Shown here: piece after piece, positions 54,969 through 63,728 of the stretch
Layout: the number at the start of each line of letters is the position of its first letter
Position numbering within the stretch: the stretch's first letter is position 1
Origin: an uncultured Flavobacteriaceae bacterium
GTDB taxonomy: Bacteria; Bacteroidota; Bacteroidia; Flavobacteriales; Flavobacteriaceae
DNA length: 64,000 bases
Assembly: GCA_947494695.1 (NCBI GenBank)
Contig: CANLWB010000011.1
Span: 1 to 64,000 of the forward strand
Reading direction: 5' to 3'
Translations under genes and position numbers: made by a program
Notes under the pieces: model-generated
Database searches by the model: none
The model's input: the letters and a program-made list of their open reading frames with translations, nothing else
What the model was told of the DNA's origin: nothing

Positions 54969-57356
54969 ATGAAAAGTAACTTTACCGTGGTCTTATGTTT
55001 TTTGATGTCTATCGTTTATGCCCAGAACGATTATTACTATTATAAGGGGGAGAAGATTCCATTAACCCTTAACAAAAAGAGTTTAAACATTAGTGTATCT
55101 CAGAGTTTTAAGAAGTCCTCAATTGGCGCATCCGATTTCAAAAGCTTTAAACTTGAGAATGAAATTCCGATTAAAAGTAACGAACTCCGCAAATATTCAA
55201 AACTAGAGTTTAAAGAGTCATTCAATGATGTCGAATACTATTCTACAATAGAGTCGCTTAAAGGCGCACCAGATGTAAGAAGTGTTATGCCTAATTATAT
55301 AACAGTTGAAGGTCTTGAGGTGGGTATGTCCGACTATTTCTATATCAAGTTAAAAGCGGTAGAAGATATGGACCTGTTAAAGCAACTGGTTAAGAAGAAC
55401 CATATTGAATTCATTGAACAAAATAAATACATGCCGTTATGGGTGACCTTAAGATGCTCTAAACAATCCAATAGCAATACACTGGAAATTGCAAATCAGT
55501 TTTATGAAACAGGACTATTTGCCTCTGCCGTTCCAGATTTTTTATATGACGACCGGGAAATATTATGCACGAATGATACCGATTTTGGGGATTTGTGGGG
55601 TCTAGATAATGTTGGAAATCCAGATGCAGATATTAATGCATGTGCGGCCTGGGGTATTACTGAGGGTAGCGGTGTTGTCGTGGCAATACTAGATCAAGGT
55701 ATTGAGATGACCCATGGTGATTTATCAAATAATATATCACCACTAAGTTATGATACGGAATCAGATTCTTCACCTGCTCAAATGTTTGGATATCACGGAA
55801 CTCATGTTGCAGGAACAGTAGCAGCTGTGAAAGACAATGATTTGCAGGTTGTTGGTGTGGCGCCGCAGGCGACATTAATGTCTGTTAGTAATTCTTTGCG
55901 CGGAATACCTAATAGTAGAATAGCACGAGCAGACGGTATCAACTGGGCCTGGCAGAATGGAGCCGATATTATCAATAATTCATGGGGTTCGGGTATTAAA
56001 TACCAGGTTATCGACGATGCTATAGAAAATGCTCAAACCAACGGAAGAGACGGGTTAGGTACCATTATTGCTTTTGCAACTGGAAACAGTTATGGAGCGG
56101 TGGCCTACCCTGCCAACGCAAATCCTAACATATTGGCTGTTGGATCCATTACATCTGCTGGTTCTCGCTCTTCATTTTCAAACTACGGCGATGGACTTGA
56201 TATTGTGGCACCTGGTTCATTGGTTTTGTCTACTGCTAACAGTAATGGAACAAGAACATTAAGTGGAACCTCAATGGCATCACCTCATGCTGCTGGTGTG
56301 GCAGCTCTAATTATATCTGTTAACCCAGATTTAACAGGTGAGGAAGTCATGAATATCATGGGACAGACGGCTCAAAAAGTTGCAGGTTATACGTTTGAAG
56401 AGGTTGAAGGAAAGGAAAATGGTACCTGGAATGACGAAATGGGGTATGGATTAATTGATGCCCATGCTGCGGTTTTAGCCGCACAGGAAACCCTTGTTAA
56501 TACGGTTATTACAGGGCCAAAAGCGATTTGTGCCTTATCTCCGGAAGCCTTTACTTTAGAAGGTGTTAAACCAGGGGCTTCCGTAACCTGGGAGTATTCG
56601 CATAACGTTGACCTTATTTCATCTGATGACTCAGAAATATTGGTGAAATCGAATTTAACACCACCAGATAATCCTTATAACGATTACAGATTTGCCTGGG
56701 TAAAAGCTACAGTAGATGGTAAGGCCATACAGCATGATTTCTGGTTGGGAACTCCAAATCCAGTTGTAGTAAGTGAAGACCCTGCCGAGGATAAAATATA
56801 TACGAGATTCCAATCTTTTGGAATCATCTTTAGAGATGTCGCAGATCAATTACCAGAGGTTGGTTATGGTGATTTTCAGTTTGAGTTAGCGGATAATTCT
56901 GATTTTGAATATTCTGGTCAGTTTAGTTATATAGTAAACGTATACTCAACCGTATTCGATTCTGATCTTGATCTTGATTTTAAAGTACGTATGAAGAATG
57001 AATGTGGTTGGGCACCATGGAAGTCATTTCATTATGACCTGAAGGGGTCTTTTTCACCTTTTTCTTCTACACTTTTTAGTGTGCAAAGCGATTCCCCAGG
57101 GGAAGATTTTAATATTATAATACACGACGATTCTACTAATGATCTCATAGCGAAAGGAGATCAAACATTATCGAGTATAGAGGAACCTTTTGACGTAGAG
57201 ATTGTTGATATGTATGGAAGTGTTAGATACAAACAAATCAAAAGAAAAAATGAAACTATAAACATCGATAGATCCGCTTGGCCTGCCGGAATATACTATG
57301 TGAAGGTTTCAAATAGTAAAGGAGATAGTCAGACCAAAGGTGTGGCACTTCAATAA
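54969..57356 (+). CDS. subtilisin-like (S8) secreted serine protease with T9SS-type tail
   Basis: 795 residues. Signal peptide (1-18, ending YAQ), an N-terminal propeptide-like region (about 20-190), S8 catalytic domain with D242 (VVVAILDQGIEM), H276 (HGTHVAGTV) and S435 (GTSMASPHAAG), and oxyanion Asn in ATGNS; then Ig-like modules and a C-terminal sorting-like domain (EPFDVEIVDMYGSVRYKQI ... WPAGIYYVKVSNSKG). All catalytic residues are intact. It is predicted to be exported by the T9SS and to act at the surface or in the medium. Monocistronic. Confidence 0.9.
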   Translation: MKSNFTVVLCFLMSIVYAQNDYYYYKGEKIPLTLNKKSLNISVSQSFKKSSIGASDFKSFKLENEIPIKSNELRKYSKLEFKESFNDVEYYSTIESLKGAPDVRSVMPNYITVEGLEVGMSDYFYIKLKAVEDMDLLKQLVKKNHIEFIEQNKYMPLWVTLRCSKQSNSNTLEIANQFYETGLFASAVPDFLYDDREILCTNDTDFGDLWGLDNVGNPDADINACAAWGITEGSGVVVAILDQGIEMTHGDLSNNISPLSYDTESDSSPAQMFGYHGTHVAGTVAAVKDNDLQVVGVAPQATLMSVSNSLRGIPNSRIARADGINWAWQNGADIINNSWGSGIKYQVIDDAIENAQTNGRDGLGTIIAFATGNSYGAVAYPANANPNILAVGSITSAGSRSSFSNYGDGLDIVAPGSLVLSTANSNGTRTLSGTSMASPHAAGVAALIISVNPDLTGEEVMNIMGQTAQKVAGYTFEEVEGKENGTWNDEMGYGLIDAHAAVLAAQETLVNTVITGPKAICALSPEAFTLEGVKPGASVTWEYSHNVDLISSDDSEILVKSNLTPPDNPYNDYRFAWVKATVDGKAIQHDFWLGTPNPVVVSEDPAEDKIYTRFQSFGIIFRDVADQLPEVGYGDFQFELADNSDFEYSGQFSYIVNVYSTVFDSDLDLDFKVRMKNECGWAPWKSFHYDLKGSFSPFSSTLFSVQSDSPGEDFNIIIHDDSTNDLIAKGDQTLSSIEEPFDVEIVDMYGSVRYKQIKRKNETINIDRSAWPAGIYYVKVSNSKGDSQTKGVALQ

Positions 57357-57371
57357 TTTTCATTAATTCGT

Positions 57372-57412
57372 GGATTTGGTTAATCCAAAAAAAGATTTTT
57401 TATAATCTTTTT
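57372..57412. terminator. weak bidirectional terminator between convergent genes
   Basis: Two small hairpins: GGATT/AATCC (57372-57386) followed by A's, and AAAAAGATT/AATCTTTTT (57389-57412). They sit between the protease gene and the convergent hydrolase gene and have T-rich runs on both strands. Confidence 0.4.
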
Positions 57413-57491
57413 AAGTTTGATATTAGAACTGGCCTGTTTTTTGATTTTCAATTTTAATTAAGCTTCAAAAAAATCAAATTACAGGTAGGTT

Positions 57492-58355
57492 CTAATTCAT
57501 TAAACTTTGGTAAAAGATTCTTCTTATTCTTTCACTATTAATATAGGCATTGCCATAACCAAGCACATCGTATGTCGATGTTATACTACTATCAGAAATG
57601 ACGTCTTCTTCAGTTTTACCATTTTTAATTGCAGCCATGACCTTAGATTTTAACGTTTCAAGCATATTTAAAAAAAATTCATACTCTGCTTTATTGGATA
57701 AGGCACCATGTCCTGGAATTATTTTACTATCATCATCTAATAGTATGAGACTTTTCTTTATAGCCTCAATATAGCCATTAACACTCCCTCCTGATTTTAG
57801 ATCTATGTACGGATAACGTCCGTTAAAATATACATCCCCCGTGTGGAGTACGTTATTTTTTGAAAAATAAAACATGCTATCACTGTCGGAATGCGCCTGT
57901 TTAACATGAAAGATCATAACAGTTTCGTCGTTAATATGTAAGCTTAATTTATCATTAAAAGTAATTACAGGCAGCGCCGCATGAGATTGTTTTGTGTTAG
58001 ACGCTATGCGTTTAAAAACATTATCGTGAGCGATGATAGGGGTTCCCAGTTTTGAAATGTTTTCGTTACCACCGGTGTGATCACCGTGATGATGGGTGTT
58101 TGCCAGAAATTTAATGTCCTTGTCACTTAACTGTTTAATAGCCCTTATGATTTTGGGGGTTAATGGTGCAAACTGACTATCAATCATAAAAACGCCATCG
58201 TTTCCCGTAGAAATAGCAATATTACCGCCACGTCCTTCAAGCATATATATGTTTTCTATGACTTGATGTGTTTTTATAGTAACGGTCTCACTTTGAGAAA
58301 AACCGGTCCAGGTTAAGAAAACGAAAAATGGGGTTAGTATTCTTGTAGTTTTCAT
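57492..58355 (-). CDS. secreted metallo-beta-lactamase-fold hydrolase
   Basis: 287 residues from the ATG at 58355 (minus strand), chosen because a signal peptide MKTTRILTPFFVFLTW (ending GFSQ) begins there; a longer frame to 58481 would place about 42 residues before it. Metal ligands: THHHGDH at 87-93 (H88, H90, D92, H93), a later His in VKQAHSDSD and in IPGHGALS. This is the class B/SoxH-like MBL group; substrate could be a lactam, a lactone, a glutathione thioester or other ester, and no resistance should be assumed. Divergent from ctaB. Confidence 0.85.
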   Translation of the reverse strand: MKTTRILTPFFVFLTWTGFSQSETVTIKTHQVIENIYMLEGRGGNIAISTGNDGVFMIDSQFAPLTPKIIRAIKQLSDKDIKFLANTHHHGDHTGGNENISKLGTPIIAHDNVFKRIASNTKQSHAALPVITFNDKLSLHINDETVMIFHVKQAHSDSDSMFYFSKNNVLHTGDVYFNGRYPYIDLKSGGSVNGYIEAIKKSLILLDDDSKIIPGHGALSNKAEYEFFLNMLETLKSKVMAAIKNGKTEEDVISDSSITSTYDVLGYGNAYINSERIRRIFYQSLMN

Positions 58356-58443
58356 AATTAAATATCTGAATTGTTGCTTCATACAATGGAAGTATGTCAT
58401 TTTTGATGCCTTATAAGATACGTAAATAAAGCATAAAAAGCAT

Positions 58444-58472
58444 TGTCTAAAAGGCTTTAATAAGTATCTTTG
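58444..58472 (+). promoter_or_regulatory. promoter of ctaB-cox3-cox4 block
   Basis: TTG (58444-58446), 18-base spacer, TATCTTTG (58465-58472), a full flavobacterial promoter, 35 bases before the TTG start of ctaB. Confidence 0.7.
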
Positions 58473-58507
58473 CACTCGCAATTACAAGCCATAAAGAAAA
58501 TTTAACA

Positions 58508-59398
58508 TTGAGCACTACAAAATCTTCAATAGCAAGACCTTCTGTGATTTCAGATTTTAAGGAGATAACGAAAATGCGCCTTGCGTTGAGTGTGGTTTTT
58601 TCTTCGTTAGCAGGGTATTTATTGGGAGTCGATCAGATCGACTTTAAGATACTCACATTATTAGCATTTGGAGGTTACTTTATGGTTGGCGCATCGAATG
58701 CGTTTAATCAAATTATAGAAAAAGACCTGGATGCATTGATGAACCGAACAAAAAACAGGCCTATTCCAGGAGGACGTATGTCTGTTTCGACTGCTTTTAT
58801 TATTGCTTCTATATTTACATTGCTTGGTGTTATTATTTTATATACCATCAACAAGCAAACGGCCATGTTTGGGGCGATATCCATTTTTTTATATACCTGT
58901 GTTTATACACCGTTAAAAACAAAAACACCTCTAGCTGTTTTTGTTGGAGCCATTCCTGGAGCCATACCGTTTATGCTGGGTTGGGTGGCTGCTACCGATG
59001 ATTTTGGTATTGAACCCGGAACCTTATTTGCACTGCAGTTTTTTTGGCAGTTCCCACACTTCTGGGCTATTGGTTGGTTTTTGTTCGAAGATTATAAAAA
59101 AGGAGGATTCTTTATGCTGCCAACAGGTAAACAAGACCGAGGAACTGCAGTACAAACCATTACATACACGATATGGACACTAATAGTTTCGATTTTACCA
59201 GTGTTTGGATTTACAGGGAAATTGCAATTATCGATAATTGGAGCTGTTGTCGTTTTTATTCTGGGATTAGGGATGTTGTATTATGCCATTCGATTATTTC
59301 GAGAAATGACCGAAAAAGCAGCAAAGCAACTTATGCTGGCCAGTGTATCTTATATAACGCTAGTGCAAATCGTATACGTCATAGATAAATTTATATAA
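58508..59398 (+). CDS. ctaB: protoheme IX farnesyltransferase (heme O synthase)
   Basis: 296 residues, UbiA-type prenyltransferase with about eight helices. The prenyl-diphosphate site NQIIEKDLDALMNRTKNRP starts at N67. It makes heme O from heme B, the precursor of heme A for the oxidase. The start is TTG at 58508, the only standard start that gives the full N-terminal helix; the next Met is at 58574 inside the first conserved region. Six bases before coxC. Confidence 0.93.
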   Translation: MSTTKSSIARPSVISDFKEITKMRLALSVVFSSLAGYLLGVDQIDFKILTLLAFGGYFMVGASNAFNQIIEKDLDALMNRTKNRPIPGGRMSVSTAFIIASIFTLLGVIILYTINKQTAMFGAISIFLYTCVYTPLKTKTPLAVFVGAIPGAIPFMLGWVAATDDFGIEPGTLFALQFFWQFPHFWAIGWFLFEDYKKGGFFMLPTGKQDRGTAVQTITYTIWTLIVSILPVFGFTGKLQLSIIGAVVVFILGLGMLYYAIRLFREMTEKAAKQLMLASVSYITLVQIVYVIDKFI

Positions 59399-59404
59399 CA
59401 ACTT

Positions 59405-59986
59405 ATGGATTTAACCCAAGGAACACAAGAAGAAAAAAGTAACAGAGCAAAAAAAATGATGCTGTGGTTTGGTATTATTTCGCTGGTTATGTCTTTTATG
59501 GGGTGGACCAGTGCTTTTATTGTTAGTAGCTCCAGACCAGATTGGCTCAAGGATTTCGAACTGCCAAATGCTTTTGTAATAAGTACCATAGTGATAATTA
59601 TGAGTAGTTTAACTTTCATTTTGGCGAAAAGAGCGTTAAAAAATGGAAATAGACAAACCACAACACTTTGGTTATTAGTAACACTTGTTCTTGGTATTGT
59701 CTTTATTTTTAATCAATTTCAAGGTTTTCAGCAAATCATAGACCTCGGGTACAATTTTACCGGGCCAACTAGTAATGTTACAATGTCTTACATTTATCTT
59801 ATCGCTATTGTGCATGTATTGCACGTGGTTGTTGGTCTAATATGTTTGTTGGTAGTAATTTATAATCATTTTAAACAAAAGTATGAAGCAACGAAATTGC
59901 TTGGTTTTGAACTAGCAGCAACCTTCTGGCATTTCATAGATATACTATGGGTTTATCTCTTTTTGTTTTTATATTTTATTAGATGA
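59405..59986 (+). CDS. coxC: cytochrome c oxidase subunit III (short form)
   Basis: 193 residues, five transmembrane helices of the subunit III family, ending in the conserved WHFIDILWVYLF(LFLYFIR). Translation is coupled to ctaB with a 6-base gap. Subunit III stabilises subunit I and assists oxygen and proton entry. A second subunit III-like gene follows; which one enters the complex, or both, cannot be told from sequence. Symbol given by family. Confidence 0.9.
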   Translation: MDLTQGTQEEKSNRAKKMMLWFGIISLVMSFMGWTSAFIVSSSRPDWLKDFELPNAFVISTIVIIMSSLTFILAKRALKNGNRQTTTLWLLVTLVLGIVFIFNQFQGFQQIIDLGYNFTGPTSNVTMSYIYLIAIVHVLHVVVGLICLLVVIYNHFKQKYEATKLLGFELAATFWHFIDILWVYLFLFLYFIR

Positions 59987-60032
59987 ATAAATTGATTATT
60001 TTTGTGCAACTTTTTAAAAACAACCATTATAT

Positions 60033-61016
60033 ATGAGCACTACAGTTGTGAGTACTGGAACAGAAGGAAAAACTTGGGGAGGTGGTAATAAACCTCTTGA
60101 AGCGAGTTATGGAAAAATGATGATGTGGTTTTTCATCGTTTCTGATGCTTTAACGTTTTCCGGGTTTTTAGCGGCCTACGGATTTTCAAGATTTAAGTTT
60201 ATCGATGCATGGCCAATAGCCGATGAGGTTTTTACGCACGTACCTTTTCTTCATGGACAGGAATTACCAATGATATATGTGGCCTTTATGACATTCGTCC
60301 TTATTATGTCATCGGTTACTATGGTACTGGCGGTTGATGCCGGGCATCACTTAAATAAGGCCAAAGTGACGTTATACATGTTTTTAACCATTATTGGCGG
60401 ATTAATATTCGTTGGTTCTCAGGCCTGGGAATGGGCAACATTTATTCAAGGAGATTATGGTGCCGTTCAAACAAAAGGAGGTAATATTTTACAATTTGTA
60501 GATGCCGAAGGTCATCGAGTGGCTTTAAGAGATTTTGTGGTTGCAGACGGTCACAAAGATAGAGTTCAGCATGAGCGTAAAGAAGGTTTATGGTTTGTTT
60601 CAGAAGGAACGTTGCCAGCCTACACAGTAGAAGAAGTCCTAAAAGGATTAAAATCTCACGAGAATGTTTTAGTAAGAACACAGATTATAAATGAAGCTGG
60701 TGAAAAAACTGTGCTATCAAGAGCAGAGTCTATAAAACAAATTGAGAAAAACGGAAAGTTAGTGGTAGAAGGTGCTAATCTGCACGTTAATGAATACGGT
60801 TCACCATTATTTGCCGATTTCTTTTTCTTTATTACCGGATTCCACGGATTCCACGTATTTTCAGGAGTTGTTATCAATATCATTATTTTCTTTAATGTGG
60901 TATTGGGGACTTATGAAAGACGTAAGAATTATGAGATGGTCGAAAAGGTTGGATTATACTGGCACTTTGTAGATTTAGTTTGGGTATTTGTATTTACATT
61001 CTTCTACCTGGTTTAA
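60033..61016 (+). CDS. cytochrome c oxidase subunit III-like protein with hydrophilic insert
   Basis: 327 residues. Subunit III core split by an insert: helices at about 25-45, 72-96, 112-135, then a hydrophilic segment from about 147 to 253 (QGDYGAVQTKGGNILQFVDA ... NLHVNEYGSPLFAD), then helices from about 257 to 327 with the terminal WHFVDLVWVFVFTFFYL. The insert of about 105 residues is absent in the neighbour. This longer form is regularly found in Bacteroidota. It might form a periplasmic or cytoplasmic cap on the oxidase. 44 bases before the subunit IV gene. Confidence 0.88.
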   Translation: MSTTVVSTGTEGKTWGGGNKPLEASYGKMMMWFFIVSDALTFSGFLAAYGFSRFKFIDAWPIADEVFTHVPFLHGQELPMIYVAFMTFVLIMSSVTMVLAVDAGHHLNKAKVTLYMFLTIIGGLIFVGSQAWEWATFIQGDYGAVQTKGGNILQFVDAEGHRVALRDFVVADGHKDRVQHERKEGLWFVSEGTLPAYTVEEVLKGLKSHENVLVRTQIINEAGEKTVLSRAESIKQIEKNGKLVVEGANLHVNEYGSPLFADFFFFITGFHGFHVFSGVVINIIIFFNVVLGTYERRKNYEMVEKVGLYWHFVDLVWVFVFTFFYLV

Positions 61017-61060
61017 TTATTTGTTTCCTTGAAAAAGGAAATCTAAAAAGCATTTAAAAA

Positions 61061-61441
61061 ATGGCACACGAACATAAATTAGAAATATTTAGAGGACTTT
61101 GGAAATTTAAGTCCAATACACAAAAGATATGGGGTGTTTTAATATTCTTAACTTTTGTAACAGCAATTGAGGTTGTTTTAGGTATCTATAAGCCTGAAGC
61201 TTTTATGACGGTGGTTTTAGGGATGAAACTTTTAAACTGGGTATTTATTATTTTAACCATTGTTAAGGCATATTATATTACCTGGGATTTCATGCACATG
61301 CGAGACGAAACCAAGGGATTAAGACGCGCCGTAGTATGGACAGCCATATTCTTAATACTATACTTAATCTTTATTTTATTACAAGAAGGTGGATATGTAT
61401 TTAGGGTATACGAAAACGGATATATAAAAAGAGATTTTTAA
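61061..61441 (+). CDS. cytochrome c oxidase subunit IV-like membrane protein
   Basis: 126 residues, about four hydrophobic segments in the COX4_pro/caa3 subunit IV form (KIWGVLIFLTFVTAIEVVLGI, WVFIILTIVKAYYITWDFMHM, IFLILYLIFILLQEGGYVF). A small structural subunit of the oxidase. Last gene before a repeat and terminator at 61454-61545. Confidence 0.88.
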   Translation: MAHEHKLEIFRGLWKFKSNTQKIWGVLIFLTFVTAIEVVLGIYKPEAFMTVVLGMKLLNWVFIILTIVKAYYITWDFMHMRDETKGLRRAVVWTAIFLILYLIFILLQEGGYVFRVYENGYIKRDF

Positions 61442-61453
61442 CATTTTGTTTCA

Positions 61454-61498
61454 TTGGTCACAGAGCGTAGTCGAAGTGACACAGTCGAAGCGAGACTC
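61454..61498. repeat. REP-like repeat, inverted copy of the 51 kb element core
   Basis: GAGCGTAGTCGAAG (61463-61476) is the exact reverse complement of 51177-51190. It sits between GTCAC (61458-61462 region) and GTGAC (61476-61480) and is followed by the related ACAGTCGAAGCGAGAC. Non-coding, between the subunit IV gene and its terminator. Confidence 0.55.
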
Positions 61499-61517
61499 AG
61501 GTGTTAAATAGCAATAT

Positions 61518-61545
61518 AAAAGACGGTTTTTAGACCGTCTTTTTT
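61518..61545 (+). terminator. terminator of the ctaB-cox3-cox4 block
   Basis: AAAAGACGGT (61518-61527), loop TTTTAG, ACCGTCTTTT (61534-61543), T tail. Two bases later a promoter box for the next genes begins. Confidence 0.85.
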
Positions 61546-61546
61546 G

Positions 61547-61554
61547 TATTTTTG
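61547..61554 (+). promoter_or_regulatory. -7 promoter box of the SCO-like genes
   Basis: TATTTTTG, an exact TAnnTTTG, 34 bases before the start codon, just after the terminator of the cox block. No -33 TTG at the right distance; the region is the terminator hairpin. Confidence 0.5.
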
Positions 61555-61587
61555 CACATACATTTTTTATAGAAATACAGTGGTTTG

Positions 61588-62307
61588 ATGGATTACAAAA
61601 AAGTAAGTCGGTATGTCGTTTTGGGAATTTTATTTTTTCTTCCTGTAACGTTTTTATTGTTTTTATATCCGGCAACTCATAATTATACCCCTTTAGATAT
61701 TGTTAACGAATCGGTACAGGATTTGGACGCCTTTACTTCAGATTCAGAAGACGCTATCCTTTTAGCTGATCATATTACGGTATTGGGCTTTTTGGGGAAT
61801 CATCCGTTAGATAAGGCGACAACGGCATCTAACCTAAAAGAATTGGTTTATGATAAGTTTAAGGGCTTTAAACGATTTCAGGTGGTTATTGTAATGCCAA
61901 AAGGAACAGAAGAGGCTGCAAAGCAACTAAAAACAGAGATTAATTCCTATGAAGACCTTAGATTTTGGCATTTTATTTTTGGTGATGCCCATACCATTAA
62001 AAACCTATTTTCGAGTTTAAAACACGATATGGAACTTTCTAAAGATTTAGATACCGATCATGTTTTCATTGTAGATAAAGATTTAAACCAACGCGGAAGA
62101 CTTGATGATCGAACAGATCATGAATTAGAGAAGAAGAAACCAATGTACGGTTTAGCGTCCTACGATTGTATAGAAGTAGCAGAAATAAAAAATAAAATGA
62201 GCGAAGACATGCGCATTTTATTCACCGAATACAGACAAAAAAGAAAAGGAGAATTTAACTCCGAAACCAGAAGAGCTAGTGATTTAAAGGAATCGGCAAT
62301 TAGGTGA
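61588..62307 (+). CDS. SCO-fold membrane-anchored protein without copper-binding cysteines
   Basis: 239 residues from ATG 61588 (a TTG at 61585 is one codon earlier). N-terminal membrane helix (about 8-29), then a thioredoxin-like order of strands similar to SCO1: VLGFLGNHP, RFQVVIVMPKGTE, FWHFIFGD, HVFIVDKDLNQRGRLDD. The CxxxC of SCO proteins is missing (the position reads LGNHPLDKA), and no His equivalent is clear. So it is not a copper donor of the usual kind; it may be a structural or regulatory partner of the SCO protein encoded 141 bases downstream. Not firmly in a named family; the SCO relation is from fold pattern and context. Confidence 0.7.
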   Translation: MDYKKVSRYVVLGILFFLPVTFLLFLYPATHNYTPLDIVNESVQDLDAFTSDSEDAILLADHITVLGFLGNHPLDKATTASNLKELVYDKFKGFKRFQVVIVMPKGTEEAAKQLKTEINSYEDLRFWHFIFGDAHTIKNLFSSLKHDMELSKDLDTDHVFIVDKDLNQRGRLDDRTDHELEKKKPMYGLASYDCIEVAEIKNKMSEDMRILFTEYRQKRKGEFNSETRRASDLKESAIR

Positions 62308-62448
62308 GTTACATGACTTTCCTACTTTTCGTTTAAGATGAACTAAGGTAGGAATCCAATTTTAAATGGAGCTTTGATTTAGAATTATTGAGATTCCTGT
62401 CTTACTGGAACAAATTCAGCAGATGTATCGAATCATAAAAATAAAAAA

Positions 62449-63195
62449 ATGAGTAAAAAAACAAATTATTCATACATAGGAATCGCTTTTGTTATTCTTG
62501 TTTTTGGCATCTTATTTATACCAAAAATAGTGGACAGGATTACTAATGAAGACATCACGAGAAATGAAAGCAGAAGTAATTTTGCAAACGATAAAGAATC
62601 GACGGTATCAGATTTGTCTTTTATCGAAATAAACGGAGCGCCTAAAAAGGTACCCGCATTTTCATTTACAAATCAGGATGGGAAAACCATCACTAATACA
62701 GATTTCGAAGGCATGGTTTATGTGATTGAGTTCTTTTTCACGACCTGCCCTACGATTTGTCCAAGAATGAATGCGAATCTCATTCAGATTCAAAATACAT
62801 TTAAAGCGTTTGATAACTTCGGCGTGGCCTCATTTACCATTAATCCGAATTATGATACACCAGAGGTTCTTAAAGACTACGCTAACAAATATGGTGTTTC
62901 AAACCCTAATTGGCATTTAATGACGGGAGATCAGGAAACCATTTATAAACTCTCTAATGAAGGGTTTAATTTATACTCGGCCGAGGAGGAAGATGCAGCA
63001 GGCGGTTTCGAACATTCTGGTAACTTCGCTCTCATAGATAAAAATGGATACATTCGATCCAGAAAGGACAGTTTTGGAAATCCGATCATTTATTACAGGG
63101 GGATTGTCTCTGAAGCCGAAAAGGTTGATGATGATGGTGTGGAAGAAGAAATAAGTGCATTAAAAGAAGATATTAAAAAATTACTTGATGAGTAG
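62449..63195 (+). CDS. SCO1/SenC copper-insertion protein
   Basis: 248 residues. Membrane anchor at about 8-26, then the SCO thioredoxin fold with the copper ligands C100 and C104 (TTCPTICPRMN) and H189 (FEHSGNFALID). It inserts copper into the CuA site of subunit II or reduces its cysteines. Its 3' end overlaps the DUF420 gene by 8 bases. All key residues intact. Confidence 0.93.
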   Translation: MSKKTNYSYIGIAFVILVFGILFIPKIVDRITNEDITRNESRSNFANDKESTVSDLSFIEINGAPKKVPAFSFTNQDGKTITNTDFEGMVYVIEFFFTTCPTICPRMNANLIQIQNTFKAFDNFGVASFTINPNYDTPEVLKDYANKYGVSNPNWHLMTGDQETIYKLSNEGFNLYSAEEEDAAGGFEHSGNFALIDKNGYIRSRKDSFGNPIIYYRGIVSEAEKVDDDGVEEEISALKEDIKKLLDE

Positions 63196-63721
63196 TTCAA
63201 AAGACGCTTTAGATACTAAAAAATACAATAAGCTCATTATTGTATTATCTATATTAATACCGGTTGTGGTGGCCATTTTATTTGGCGTTAAAATCCCAAA
63301 TGTAGAGCCCTTAACCTTTTTACCACCAATTTATGCAAGCGTTAATGGGATAACAGCGTTAGTATTAGTACTAGCTGTCTTTCAAATAAAAAAAGGACAT
63401 AGAGCGACACATGAAAAATTGATGAAGCTGGCCATTTTGCTTTCAGTATCGTTTCTGGCTATGTATGTTGCTTATCATATGACGAGCGATTCTACAAAGT
63501 ATGGTGGAGAAGGAGCGATTAAATATGTTTACTATTTTATATTGTTGACCCATATTTTATTATCGATTGCAGTCATTCCGTTTGTACTTATTACTTACGT
63601 TCGTGGCATTACAAATAATATAGAGAAGCATAAAAAAATAGCAAAAATAACATTCCCTTTGTGGTTATATGTTGCAGTTACAGGAGTTATCGTTTATATT
63701 ATGATCTCTCCGTACTATTAA
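63188..63721 (+). CDS. DUF420 membrane protein
   Basis: 177 residues from ATG 63188 (a TTG at 63185 is one codon earlier), overlapping the SCO gene by 8 bases, so translation is coupled. About five transmembrane helices, with conserved His in KGHRATHEKLMK and YHMTSD, TH(I)LLS. DUF420 (CtaM-like) proteins accompany cytochrome oxidase genes and are implicated in oxidase maturation in some bacteria. No terminator at the end; a repeat region follows. Confidence 0.88.
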   Translation: MSSSKDALDTKKYNKLIIVLSILIPVVVAILFGVKIPNVEPLTFLPPIYASVNGITALVLVLAVFQIKKGHRATHEKLMKLAILLSVSFLAMYVAYHMTSDSTKYGGEGAIKYVYYFILLTHILLSIAVIPFVLITYVRGITNNIEKHKKIAKITFPLWLYVAVTGVIVYIMISPYY

Positions 63722-63728
63722 TGAGACC

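Noticed and set aside
57492-58355. MBL-fold hydrolase as a carbapenemase
   Set aside because: It has the general HxHxDH motif of the superfamily but context (single gene beside oxidase genes) gives no support; assay or phylogeny would be needed.
58356-58481. N-terminal extension of the MBL-fold hydrolase
   Set aside because: A signal peptide starts at the ATG ending at 58355; the extension overlaps the promoter region of the divergent ctaB.
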